From: Corallococcus sp. NCRR
GTDB lineage: Bacteria > Myxococcota > Myxococcia > Myxococcales > Myxococcaceae
Direction: 5' to 3'
DNA: 64,000 nt
Assembly (NCBI RefSeq): GCF_026965535.1
Contig: NZ_CP114039.1
Location: 3,472,001 to 3,536,000, forward strand
The notes under the pieces are model-generated. The model saw only the letters and a program-made list of their open reading frames with translations. It was not told the DNA's origin and did no database searches. The position numbers were made by a program, and so were the translations under genes. Positions 54,255-63,031 of the stretch are shown here, in pieces (position 1 is the first letter of the stretch; every line of letters begins with the position of its first letter).

Positions 54255-56240
54255 ATGCGCCGTCCGTTCGTCGTTCCGCTTCTTGCGACCGGCCTCCTGG
54301 TCCTGGGTGTGCTGTCCTGTTCCGACACGCTCCTGGAGCCGCGCGCCCAGGAGCAGTCCCAGCTGGATGACCGGCTGACGCTCACCGGCCGGGTGTGCAC
54401 GCGCCCGGCGAACCCCACCGGCTTCCCGGTGAAGGTGGTGCTCGTCGTGGACGAGTCCGGCAGCATGTGCGTGTCGGATCCGCCGGGCTCGCAGGAGGGC
54501 AGCGGCTTCTGCGAGCGCGCGGAGGTGCAGGCCATCATCCCGCCGGGCGTGACGGAGCCCGCGCGCGTGCGCGCCCTGAAGAACGTGGTGAACGGCTTCC
54601 GGCGCATCAACGCCGCGGGCCAGGGCAACATCAGCATCGCCATCGCCCCGTTCGAAACGAACGTGAAGAACACCTGGCCGCCGGCCTCCTCGGGAGACCG
54701 CTTCGCGCCGCCGGGCAACATCAACGGCTACATCGAAGGCCTTCAGTCGCAGCTGGGCAAGGGCACGGACTACCAGGGCGCGCTCAGCTACGCGTACAGC
54801 CTCATCGCCAGCGACATCGAAGCGGTGTCCCAGTCCACGCCGGAGCTGCTGCCGCGCACGCGCTACGTCGTCGTGTTCCTCACGGACGGCACGCCGTACC
54901 CGCGCTGCTCCGCCAACGACGACCTGTCCGTCTACGCGGGGCCGGACACGCCGGACCTCACCTGGCGCGACTCCATCTCCAGCTTCTGCAACGCCACCAG
55001 CACCACCGACGCCATCACCGGCTTCGAGGTGGGCACGGACCGCAACCAGAACTACCAGCTCTTCAGCTACGTGCGCCGGCTGATGGAGCTCAAGACGCAG
55101 TACAACGTGGGCGACGTGCGCATGCACACGGTGCTGCTCTTCAACGAAGAGGCCGTGCGCGCCTGCGGCCCCATCTGCCAGGACATCTACGGCACCTACC
55201 CGGGCGTCCCGGAGGCGCAGTACCCGGCCGCGGCGAAGAAGATCGCCTCGTACCTGCTCAAGCGCTTCGCGGAGATGGGCAACGGCGTGTACCAGGAGTT
55301 CAGCGACACGGCCGAAATCAGCGAGCTGGGCCTGGGCGCGCTGGACTACTCCTCCTTCGCGTCGCCCAACGTGATGAAGACGCTGCTGGTGGAGCCCCTG
55401 AGCTCCGCGCCGGGGGATGACGGCCGCGTGCTGGACAGCGACGGCGACGGCGTCCCGGACTCGCTGGACAACAGCTTCACGCTCAAGACGAACCCCTTCA
55501 CCATCGACAGTGACGGGGACTGCCTGAGCGACGGCTTCGAGTACCGCCGCCAGGACCAGGGCTTCAAGGCGGGCAACGACCTGGACGCGCGCGGCTGCAA
55601 CCCGCAGTCCCCGCTGACGCCCGGCTGCACCTGCCGGGACACGGACGGTGACGGGCTGTCGCAGTTCGCCGAGGCCTACCTCAAGACGCGCCAGGGCATC
55701 GTGGACAGCGACGGCGACGGCGTGCCGGACGGGCTGGAGGCGAAGTACGGCCTGAACCCGCTCCAGTCGAGCGTGGCCGGCCTGGACACCGACGGCGACG
55801 GGGTCCCGGACGACGTGGAGCTGAAGGCCGGCAGCGACCCCACCCGGCGCGACCGGCCCTTCCACGACAAGTACGGCATCCAGTACGAGGTGAAGAAGGT
55901 CCCGGGCGGCAACGACACGGACGGCGTCTGCTACGACTTCACCGTCTCCAACCTGCAGCTGGTGACGCCGCCGGACCGCGCGGGCGTGAAGCAGGGCTAC
56001 AACCTGTTCAAGGTGTGGTTCGCGGAGGCGCCGGAGAGCGGCGTGGCCACGGACTACGGCGTCTGGCGCACCGCGTGCGCGTGGGCGCAGTACGCGCCGC
56101 CCAGCGTGCGCGTGCCGCTGGCGCCGGACCTGGCCATGCAGGACAGTGACTTCCGCCGTCCGGATCAACTGGTGGACCCCTGGAGAGCCCAGGGCAATTG
56201 CGTCGGCGTGTCGCCTTCGCAGGGAGGCGCGTCGCCGTGA
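54255..56240 (+). CDS. VWA/TSP3 lipoprotein (paralogue 2)
   Basis: A 661-residue lipoprotein (lipobox LSC, MRRPFVVPLLATGLLVLGVL ahead). The VWA domain keeps the metal site: DESGSM near residue 64, a Thr in GTDYQGAL and Asp in FLTDGTPYP. TSP3-type repeats follow (DSDGDGVPDSLD, DTDGDGLSQFAE, DTDGDGVPDDVE). The C-terminal domain (CYDFTVSNLQLVTPP, GYNLFKVWFAEAPESG) is shared with paralogues 1 and 3. ATG 54255 has GGAGG ten bases upstream and gives a compact signal; ATG 54225 is only two bases from its GGAG. The stop overlaps the next GTG by four bases. Confidence 0.87.
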   Translation: MRRPFVVPLLATGLLVLGVLSCSDTLLEPRAQEQSQLDDRLTLTGRVCTRPANPTGFPVKVVLVVDESGSMCVSDPPGSQEGSGFCERAEVQAIIPPGVTEPARVRALKNVVNGFRRINAAGQGNISIAIAPFETNVKNTWPPASSGDRFAPPGNINGYIEGLQSQLGKGTDYQGALSYAYSLIASDIEAVSQSTPELLPRTRYVVVFLTDGTPYPRCSANDDLSVYAGPDTPDLTWRDSISSFCNATSTTDAITGFEVGTDRNQNYQLFSYVRRLMELKTQYNVGDVRMHTVLLFNEEAVRACGPICQDIYGTYPGVPEAQYPAAAKKIASYLLKRFAEMGNGVYQEFSDTAEISELGLGALDYSSFASPNVMKTLLVEPLSSAPGDDGRVLDSDGDGVPDSLDNSFTLKTNPFTIDSDGDCLSDGFEYRRQDQGFKAGNDLDARGCNPQSPLTPGCTCRDTDGDGLSQFAEAYLKTRQGIVDSDGDGVPDGLEAKYGLNPLQSSVAGLDTDGDGVPDDVELKAGSDPTRRDRPFHDKYGIQYEVKKVPGGNDTDGVCYDFTVSNLQLVTPPDRAGVKQGYNLFKVWFAEAPESGVATDYGVWRTACAWAQYAPPSVRVPLAPDLAMQDSDFRRPDQLVDPWRAQGNCVGVSPSQGGASP

Positions 56241-58027
56241 GCCGCGCGGGACGTTGGTTGGCCCTCACCCTGGTGGGATTCGCCGTGGTGGTGGCCTGTA
56301 CGGATTCGTACCTCTACGACCCGCGCCGCGACACGGAGGTGCCCGCGGACCGGGCCGTGGCGCTGGACGGGCGCTTCTGCACGCTGGGCGCCAATGAGGT
56401 CATCCGGCCCATCAAGATCATCGTCGCCATGGACGCCAGCCAGTCCATGCGCGTGAGCGACCCGGACGGCACGCGGGCCACGGCGCTGGTGGACCTGATT
56501 GAGAACCTCCCGCAGGACGACGAGGTCTCCATCGCGGTGATGCTCTTCGCGGGCAGCACCACGGCATTCCTCACGCAGGACCCGGGGCCGCCGGCGGAGG
56601 ATGGCTTCGTGCAGGTGTCCAGGCTGGACGCCACCCAGAAGGCCATCCTCACGGAGAAGCTGCTGACCTTCCGCAACACGGACACGTCGCCGAACCGGGA
56701 CTCGACGGACTTCGTCAAGCCGCTGTCGGACATCTACTCGCTCATCAACACGGACATCGCGCGGGCGCGGCAGCAGCCCAGCGGGAGCGACGCGCTGGCG
56801 CAGGCGCGCTACTCGGTCATCTTCCTGTCGGACGGCAAGCCCACCAACAACCAGGACGACGAGCTCATCCGCGGTGACGCGGTGGTGCGCATCCGCCAGC
56901 TGCGCGACCTGGTGGAGGACGTGCGCTTCAACACCGTGCACGTCTTCAACCCCACGCAGCCGGTGCCGTCCGTGTGCGACCTGGTGGCGGAGGACGGCGG
57001 CTTCGGCGACGGCGGCTGCCCGCTGCTCATCATCAACCAGAACGCGGACCGCCTGGAGAAGATGGCCACGCTGGGCGGCGGCAACTTCCGCGACTTCCGC
57101 AACAACGAGCCCATCAACTTCCTCAACTTCCAGTTCGGCCAGGTGCGCCGCGCCTTCATCGTGAAGGACTTCGTGGCCTCCAACTTCTCCGCGCCCCCGG
57201 GCAGCCCGCTGGATGAAGCGGACACGGACGGTGACGGCCTCACCGACGCGCGCGAGTACGAGCTGGGGACCAACCCCAACCTGCGCGACACGGACGGCGA
57301 CGGCTTCAGCGACGGCGTGGAGGTGTACTTCCGCGACCGCGGCGTGCAGTTCGACCCCACCCAGGAAGTGCAGCCGGACGGCGGCGGCCTGGACAAGGGC
57401 TGCCCGCCCGCGCTGCGCGGCGTGGACACCGACTGCGACGGCCTCCTGGACTGCGACGAGCAGTTCATCGGCACCAACGCCACGCTCCAGGACAGCGACG
57501 GCGACGGCGTACCGGACGGCATGGAGTGGCGGGGTGGCACGCAGGGCTCCAGCAACGACATGGACGAGGACCCGGACACGGACGGGCTCACCAACCGCAG
57601 CGAGGCGCGCATGCACATGCGCCCGTTGCAGGTGGACACCGCGAACCTGGCCTCGGACGCGTACCGCTACAGCATGGAGGCGGACGGCCCGGTGGATGAC
57701 CAGGGCCGTCAGTGCTACCGCTTCCGCGTGGACAACGTGCTGCTCGCGCCCACCATCGCCATGATCGCCGACGGCGGCGTGGATGGCGGCGTGGACGCCG
57801 GCACCGTGCAGCGCGGCGCGGGCTACAACGACATCTACCTCTCCGTGGCCATGCTGCCCGCGGACGACCCCACCGCGCGCACGCTGGTGCGCACCTTCCG
57901 CGTGGACTCCGTGCGCTACCCGGTGGGCGGCATCAAGTCGCCTCCGGATGGCGTCATCCGCGTGAACCCCGAGGACTTCGTGGACGGCTGCCCCGGCGTC
58001 GCCCCGACCCTCTCGCCCGTCCCCTGA
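56237..58027 (+). CDS. VWA/TSP3 lipoprotein (paralogue 3)
   Basis: A 596-residue lipoprotein with GTG start overlapping the previous stop (GTGA) and lipobox VVAC. The VWA domain has DASQSM near residue 66, a Thr in STDFVKPL and Asp in FLSDGKPTNN. TSP3 repeats (DTDGDGLTDARE, DTDGDGFSDGVE, DTDCDGLLDCDE, DSDGDGVPDGME) lead to the same C-terminal domain (CYRFRVDNVLLAPT, GYNDIYLSVAMLPADDP). Such VWA proteins bind ligands via the metal ion. Adjacent genes suggest a coordinated surface set. Confidence 0.87.
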   Translation: MSRAGRWLALTLVGFAVVVACTDSYLYDPRRDTEVPADRAVALDGRFCTLGANEVIRPIKIIVAMDASQSMRVSDPDGTRATALVDLIENLPQDDEVSIAVMLFAGSTTAFLTQDPGPPAEDGFVQVSRLDATQKAILTEKLLTFRNTDTSPNRDSTDFVKPLSDIYSLINTDIARARQQPSGSDALAQARYSVIFLSDGKPTNNQDDELIRGDAVVRIRQLRDLVEDVRFNTVHVFNPTQPVPSVCDLVAEDGGFGDGGCPLLIINQNADRLEKMATLGGGNFRDFRNNEPINFLNFQFGQVRRAFIVKDFVASNFSAPPGSPLDEADTDGDGLTDAREYELGTNPNLRDTDGDGFSDGVEVYFRDRGVQFDPTQEVQPDGGGLDKGCPPALRGVDTDCDGLLDCDEQFIGTNATLQDSDGDGVPDGMEWRGGTQGSSNDMDEDPDTDGLTNRSEARMHMRPLQVDTANLASDAYRYSMEADGPVDDQGRQCYRFRVDNVLLAPTIAMIADGGVDGGVDAGTVQRGAGYNDIYLSVAMLPADDPTARTLVRTFRVDSVRYPVGGIKSPPDGVIRVNPEDFVDGCPGVAPTLSPVP

Positions 58028-58044
58028 TTCCCTTCGAGCCTCCC

Positions 58045-60342
58045 ATGCGCCTTCGCACCCGACTGCTCCCGCTCGCGCTCCTGCTCCTGGCCGCCTGTTC
58101 CTCGGAAGGGGAAGACACGCCGGATGCTGGCACGGGCGTGGTGGAGGACCTCTGCAACAGCCGCGAGGAGGCCCTGTCCAACGCGGACTGTGAATTGAAG
58201 CCCGGCGTGCCCCTGGAGCGCTTCCTGGCGCTCACGGGCGAGGTGAAGGCCGGTGACGAGGACTGGTACAGCGTCCGCATCCCCGCCACCGCCAACGCGC
58301 GCACGCTGGTGCACGTCACCGGCACGTACCTGGCGTCCAGCACGCCGGTGAACCTGTCCGTCACGGTGCAGGAGAAGGACAAGAGCACCGCGCTGGTGTC
58401 GAAGTCGGACCAGCACGGCGCGGGCGCCCCGAAGCCGGTGGACATCATCCTGCCGTACGGCACGCCGGACACGCAGCTCATCATCGTGGTGCGCGACGCG
58501 CCCACGAACCCCGCGCGCCCCAACTACGACGCGCGCAACGCCTACCGGCTCACGGTGGAGTTGCTGGAGAACCCGGACGCGAACGAGCCCAACGACGTCA
58601 CGCCCACGCCCATCGCGCTGGCGGCGCAGGGGGCCATGCAGGTGGGCACGGCGCAGGGCTACCTGGCCACGGACAACGACGTGGACCGCTTCAGCTTCCC
58701 GCTGACGGCGGGGAAGATCGCCTACGTGCGCGTCACCGCGCCGGACCAGGGCTTCGCGCCCAACTTCCGCCTGTCCTATGAGCTGCTGCGCCCCAACGGC
58801 ACCGACAAGGAGTCGGAGGGCAACGTGCTGCCCAAGGTGCACCCGGGCGTGCTGGCCACCGCGCGCAAGGTGAAGCTCGCGGGCACCTGGACCCTGGTGG
58901 TGAAGGGCTACCGGGGCAACAACGAGCCCGTGCCCGCGGGCGACCTGCGCCAGCCGTACGAGGTGGAGGTGCGCGTGGTGGACGAGCAAGACCCGCGCGA
59001 CCAGTCCGGGGACAACGACGCCTACGCGCGCGCGTACGTGAACAATATGGGGGCGCCGGGCGCGTCCACGACCTTCGATGGCCGGCTGGGCTACGTGACC
59101 GACCGCGACTGGTTCGCGGTGAAGCTGTCCAGCCTGACGAAGCCCAGCGTGCTGCGCTACCGGCTGACGGAGCGGCCCACCACCCCGCGCTTCGACCCGC
59201 TGCCCCTGCCGTTGGGCCAGCTGGCGGACCGGCAGGTGCTGGTGTTCACCACCGTGAGCACGTCCGTCACCGCCGAGCAGCGCGCCACCTGCACCAACGA
59301 CCCGGCCGTGTGCCCGCGCGACCCGCGTGAGCACCCCGACGCGCCGGGGCTGGTGCAGACCTACTGCAACAACGCGGAGGCCGTGCTGTGCATCCAGTCC
59401 GTGCGCGAGGAGTCCGACCCGGCGCGCTTCCCCAACCTGAGCAACTTCCAGGGCCGGCTGCCGGTGCCCGCGCACGGCGGGGAGCTGACGTACCACTTCG
59501 TGGTGCAGGACGACGGCAACAACTGGGCGGATGACCGCGACTACCGGCTGGAGGTGTCCTGGGAGGCGGAGGACGCGGAAGAGGAGAGCGCCTACAGCGG
59601 CGGCGTGGAGCAGCCGCGCTCCAGGACGCTCGGCGGCGTGGGCACGGGCAACCTGCCGGTGGGCAACGCCACCTTCGAGGCGAAGGGCCAGCTGACGTAC
59701 GGCCACAGCCGGCTGCGCAACAACGACCGCGCCACGGGCCTGGGCGTGCGCGGCCCCACGGACTACGACGCGGTGCCCTCCGACACGGACACCTTCGAGT
59801 ACCAGCTCCCCGCGCTGAGCGCGCCCGAGGACGCGGCGTGGCTGGTGCAGTGGGACGTGGACAACCTGCCGGATGGCGGCACGCCGCACGGGCTGGCGCT
59901 GGATTTGACCTTCTGTGACGGCTCCGCCACGGACGGAGGCACCGCCGGGTGCACGCCGGTGACGACCACCAGCACGGGCGGCGCGCTGACGCTGGCCTAC
60001 AACCCCACGGCGATGCGCGCGTGGCACACCTCCGCGAGCGCGCCGCTCAGCAGCTACCAGGCGCTGTACCAGTTGGAGAAGACGGCCACCACGACGCGCG
60101 TCACCGTGGCGCCCTACACGTGCGCCTGCCTGGAGCGGCGCTTCATCCGGGGCGGCACGCTCAAGGTGGCGGTGAGCGCCACCGAGCGCACGGACTACAC
60201 GCCCGTGAGCTACACGCTGCGCACCGGCTACGGCGACTACCCGCGCAGCTACAACGCGGCGGATGGCGGCTCGCCCACGTCGTGCCCGGCGCCCACGCAG
60301 GACGGCGGCACGTGGGTGGGCGGTTGCCAGTTCACCCGCTAG
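58045..60342 (+). CDS. Large lipoprotein with PPC-like domains
   Basis: A 765-residue lipoprotein (lipobox LAAC, Cys18). The mature part has at least three beta domains of bacterial pre-peptidase (PPC) type, each opening with an Asp-Asp/Trp-Tyr or Asp-Arg-Phe motif: AGDEDWYSVRIPAT, TDNDVDRFSFPLTAGKI and VTDRDWFAVKLSS. A 300-residue C-terminal part with several Cys follows (CTNDPAVCPRDPREH, CNNAEAVLCIQSV). It follows paralogue 3 by 17 bases and is likely co-transcribed. Function unknown; probably outer surface. Confidence 0.8.
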   Translation: MRLRTRLLPLALLLLAACSSEGEDTPDAGTGVVEDLCNSREEALSNADCELKPGVPLERFLALTGEVKAGDEDWYSVRIPATANARTLVHVTGTYLASSTPVNLSVTVQEKDKSTALVSKSDQHGAGAPKPVDIILPYGTPDTQLIIVVRDAPTNPARPNYDARNAYRLTVELLENPDANEPNDVTPTPIALAAQGAMQVGTAQGYLATDNDVDRFSFPLTAGKIAYVRVTAPDQGFAPNFRLSYELLRPNGTDKESEGNVLPKVHPGVLATARKVKLAGTWTLVVKGYRGNNEPVPAGDLRQPYEVEVRVVDEQDPRDQSGDNDAYARAYVNNMGAPGASTTFDGRLGYVTDRDWFAVKLSSLTKPSVLRYRLTERPTTPRFDPLPLPLGQLADRQVLVFTTVSTSVTAEQRATCTNDPAVCPRDPREHPDAPGLVQTYCNNAEAVLCIQSVREESDPARFPNLSNFQGRLPVPAHGGELTYHFVVQDDGNNWADDRDYRLEVSWEAEDAEEESAYSGGVEQPRSRTLGGVGTGNLPVGNATFEAKGQLTYGHSRLRNNDRATGLGVRGPTDYDAVPSDTDTFEYQLPALSAPEDAAWLVQWDVDNLPDGGTPHGLALDLTFCDGSATDGGTAGCTPVTTTSTGGALTLAYNPTAMRAWHTSASAPLSSYQALYQLEKTATTTRVTVAPYTCACLERRFIRGGTLKVAVSATERTDYTPVSYTLRTGYGDYPRSYNAADGGSPTSCPAPTQDGGTWVGGCQFTR

Positions 60343-60354
60343 CAGGCCCGGGCG

Positions 60355-60382
60355 GGCGGCGGGGCTTCACGCCTCCGCCGCC
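60355..60382. terminator. Bidirectional hairpin between convergent genes
   Basis: GGCGGCGG (60355-60362) and CCGCCGCC (60375-60382) pair around an inner GGC/GCC stem with a TTCAC loop. It lies between the lipoprotein stop at 60342 and the opposing stop at 60405. Confidence 0.55.
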
Positions 60383-60404
60383 TCCGGGGGCACCGCCGGG
60401 ACTA

Positions 60405-60839
60405 CTACGGCGCGATGCCCTTTCCCTTGAGCGCCAGCTCGCGGGTTTCGCCGTTGGCGGCGTTGGACTTGAGGGTGAGCGTGCCGGTGAACTCCTTCGC
60501 GGCGTTGGGCTTGAAGGCCACCTCGATGAAGGCGCGCTGGTAGGTCTCCAGCTTCAGGGGCCCGTTCTCCGGCCAGTTCTCCGGCCGCTTCATGGTGAAG
60601 ACGCTGGGGCCGGAGATGGAGGCCTCGTTGAGCTCCAGCGTCTGGAGCCCGCGGTTCTCGATGTAGAGCGTGTTGAACGTCGTCGCCCCCACGTAGGTCC
60701 CAGCGGAGAACTCCGTGTCGAAGCTCAGCTCCGTCCGGTCGATGAGCAGCTGCGGCGTGTTCGGCAGGTCCTCGGTCTCGTCTCCGCAGCCCGTCAGGGC
60801 GATGATGGTGAGGGGCAGCCACAGGTTGCGCATGCGCAT
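60405..60839 (-). CDS. Small lipoprotein with ASH/DUF1573-like domain
   Basis: A 144-residue lipoprotein (MRMRNLWLPLTIIALTGCGD, lipobox LTGC). One Ig-like domain follows: FNTLYIENRGLQTLELNEAS, KLETYQRAFIEVAFKPNAAK, FTGTLTLKSNAANGETREL, which is the ASH/DUF1573 pattern seen in surface adhesins and cilia proteins. ATG 60839 has GAGGAG nine bases upstream. It diverges from the next gene with only 31 bases between starts, so promoters must overlap. Confidence 0.8.
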   Translation of the reverse strand: MRMRNLWLPLTIIALTGCGDETEDLPNTPQLLIDRTELSFDTEFSAGTYVGATTFNTLYIENRGLQTLELNEASISGPSVFTMKRPENWPENGPLKLETYQRAFIEVAFKPNAAKEFTGTLTLKSNAANGETRELALKGKGIAP

Positions 60840-60870
60840 GGACATCCACTCCTCGGTGAGGTTCAGCAGA

Positions 60871-61368
60871 ATGTCTGGTGTTGTAACACGGAATGTCTCG
60901 CGGCTGGCGGGCGCTGTGATGGGATTGATGCTCGTCGCATGCGGCGGCTCGCGGGATGACTTCATCGGCGCGCGCGTGCTGGATGTCTGCAAGGCGTCCT
61001 GGCCCGTGTGCAGTGAGTACGCGGGCTGCATCCTCGGGCCGGAGAGCTACTCCGAGGGCCGCTTCCCCGGGCACAGCCAGGTGCTGGTGCGCGTGCCGGA
61101 GGCCTCCACCATCAAGGTGAGCTTCTATCTGGAGGAGGTGACGGCGGCCGGTGAAGAGACGGCCATCACCGTGCACGAGGAGGGCTGCCGCGCACGCCAG
61201 CGCAAGGCGTCCACGGGCCGCGCGGCGTTGGACCAGATGGAGAAGTTCGGCGTCTTCACCCAGCAGGCGGACGTCACCGGCGTGGGTGACCACCTGGTGG
61301 AGTTCGACTCCGACATGCAGGCGCGCTACGTGGTGAAGGTGGACGTGACGCCGCTGCGCCTCCAGTAG
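60871..61368 (+). CDS. Small lipoprotein of unknown function
   Basis: A 165-residue lipoprotein (MSGVVTRNVSRLAGAVMGLM, lipobox LVAC). A compact Cys-containing domain follows (CKASWPVCSEYAGCILGPES, FPGHSQVLVRVPEASTIKVS, HLVEFDSDMQARYVVKVDVT). No family recognised. It ends ten bases before the convergent GMC oxidoreductase gene. Confidence 0.75.
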   Translation: MSGVVTRNVSRLAGAVMGLMLVACGGSRDDFIGARVLDVCKASWPVCSEYAGCILGPESYSEGRFPGHSQVLVRVPEASTIKVSFYLEEVTAAGEETAITVHEEGCRARQRKASTGRAALDQMEKFGVFTQQADVTGVGDHLVEFDSDMQARYVVKVDVTPLRLQ

Positions 61369-61378
61369 CGCGCGGCCT

Positions 61379-63031
61379 TCAGCCCTTGAGCGTGCGCACC
61401 AGGTGGTCCGCCACGCGGAAGCTGTTGGCGGCGATGGTGAGCGTGGAGGGCACGCTGCCGCCGGAGGGCATGAAGCTGCCGTCCACGACGTAGAGGTTCG
61501 GCACCTCGTGCGCGCGGCAGTGCTTGTCCAGCACGGAGGCCGCCGGGTCGTCGCCGAAGCGGCAGGTGCCGTGCTGGAGGATGGTCGTCTCGCCCTGCGT
61601 GCCCACGCGCTCCACGCTGTCCGGGTCCAGGCGCATCAGCACTTCTTCGCCGCGCTCCACGAGGAAGCGCGTGGCGGCGAAGTCCGCCGGGTGCCGGTCC
61701 AGGGTGATGGCGGCCACGGGGATGCCGTACTTGTCCTTCACCTCGGGCTCCACCGTGACGGAGGTGCCGGGCGTGGGGAGGAACTCCGCGTAGACCTCGA
61801 ACTCGAGGATGCGCGAGTCGCGGTACGCGCGCATGCGGTCCTTCAACTCCTTGCCGAACACGCCCGTCTTGCCGCTGCCCGCCAGGCCCACCGCCGCGTA
61901 GATGGGGTTGGGGTGCGCCCACATGAAGCCCAGCGTGCCGCCCTTGCGGAAGCCGTGGCGCCCATCCGGCATCACGTAGAAGTCCTGGAGGCTGCGGTTG
62001 ACGAAGGGTGCCGGGTCCGTGAGCCACGGCCGCGCGGCCTTCTGCTTCGACACGCGGAAGTGCGCCCGCGAGCCGCCGAAGGAGCTGAAGAGCAGGTTCC
62101 TGCCCACGAGCCCGCTGCCGTTGGCCAGGCCCCTGGGGAAGCGGCTGGAGGTGGAGTTGAGCAGGAGGCGCGCGCTCTCCACGGCGGTGGCGGAGGCGAT
62201 GATGACCTTCGCGGGCTGCTCCTGCGCGACGCCGTCCTTGTCCAGGTACACCACGCTCTTCGCGCGGCCTTGTTTATCCACTTCGATGGAGCGCGCCATG
62301 CAGCCCGGGCGCACCTCCACGTTGCCGGTGGCGATGGCGTTGGGGATGAGGCTCGCGAGCGTGCTGCTCTTGGCGCCCGTCTCGCAGCCGTAGCTGCCGC
62401 ACAGCGCGCAGTACGCGCACGGAGCGCGGCCCTTGTAGGCCTTGCTGATGATGCCGCGCGCGGTGGGCAGCGCGTGCCAGCCCATGGCCGCGCACACCTT
62501 GTCGATTTCGGACGCCACCGGGTGCACGTCCAGGGGCGGCAGCGGGTAGGGGCCGCTGCGGGGCTCGGCGAAGGGGTGGGGGACGGCCTGGCCGGACACG
62601 CCCAGCTCCGCTTCCGCCTTGTCGTAGAAGGGGGCCAGCTCCTCGTAGGAGATGGGCCAGTCCGCCACGGTGGTGCCGGGCACGGCGCCCAGCGTGGAGC
62701 GCAGGCGGAAGTCCACCGGCTTGAGGCGGTAGAAGAAGCCGCTCATGTGCACGGTGCCGCCGCCCACGCAGTTGGCGGTCCACGCGGCGTTGCTGCGCTC
62801 GTAGCGGGCCTTGGACCCCTGGCGCACCAGGTGCGGCTCCTCCCACGGCAGCGGCATGAAGAAGTTGCGGCGGCTGTTGAGGATCTCGTCGTGGACGAAG
62901 TCCTTGGGCTGGTAGTGGCGGCCCTTCTCCAACACCACGACCTTGAAGCCCGCGCGCCCCAGCTCCAGCGCGAGCGGCGCGCCGCCCGCGCCGCTGCCCA
63001 CGATGCACACGTCCACGGAGGGCAGGCTCAC
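61379..63031 (-). CDS. GMC-family FAD oxidoreductase
   Basis: A 550-residue flavoenzyme. FAD-binding VDVCIVGSGAGGAPLALELG and VVVLEKG open the protein. Signature NCVGGGTVHMSGFFYRLK and CYHC-type loop APCAYCALCGSYGCETGAKS (four Cys) are in the middle, and the C-terminus has GTCRFGDDPAASVLDKHCR, NLYVVDGSFMPSGGSVPSTL. The family oxidises alcohols, sugars or polyols; the partner subunit gene upstream suggests the gluconate/fructose dehydrogenase type. GTG start overlaps the partner's stop (GTGA). No cytochrome c subunit gene is visible in the window. Confidence 0.92.
   Translation of the reverse strand: MSLPSVDVCIVGSGAGGAPLALELGRAGFKVVVLEKGRHYQPKDFVHDEILNSRRNFFMPLPWEEPHLVRQGSKARYERSNAAWTANCVGGGTVHMSGFFYRLKPVDFRLRSTLGAVPGTTVADWPISYEELAPFYDKAEAELGVSGQAVPHPFAEPRSGPYPLPPLDVHPVASEIDKVCAAMGWHALPTARGIISKAYKGRAPCAYCALCGSYGCETGAKSSTLASLIPNAIATGNVEVRPGCMARSIEVDKQGRAKSVVYLDKDGVAQEQPAKVIIASATAVESARLLLNSTSSRFPRGLANGSGLVGRNLLFSSFGGSRAHFRVSKQKAARPWLTDPAPFVNRSLQDFYVMPDGRHGFRKGGTLGFMWAHPNPIYAAVGLAGSGKTGVFGKELKDRMRAYRDSRILEFEVYAEFLPTPGTSVTVEPEVKDKYGIPVAAITLDRHPADFAATRFLVERGEEVLMRLDPDSVERVGTQGETTILQHGTCRFGDDPAASVLDKHCRAHEVPNLYVVDGSFMPSGGSVPSTLTIAANSFRVADHLVRTLKG

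Noticed and set aside
52578..56168. 1196-codon minus-strand frame opposite the TSP3 genes
   Set aside because: It arises from GC-biased codons of acidic repeats on the plus strand; sequence is Val/Arg/His repeats with no family signature.
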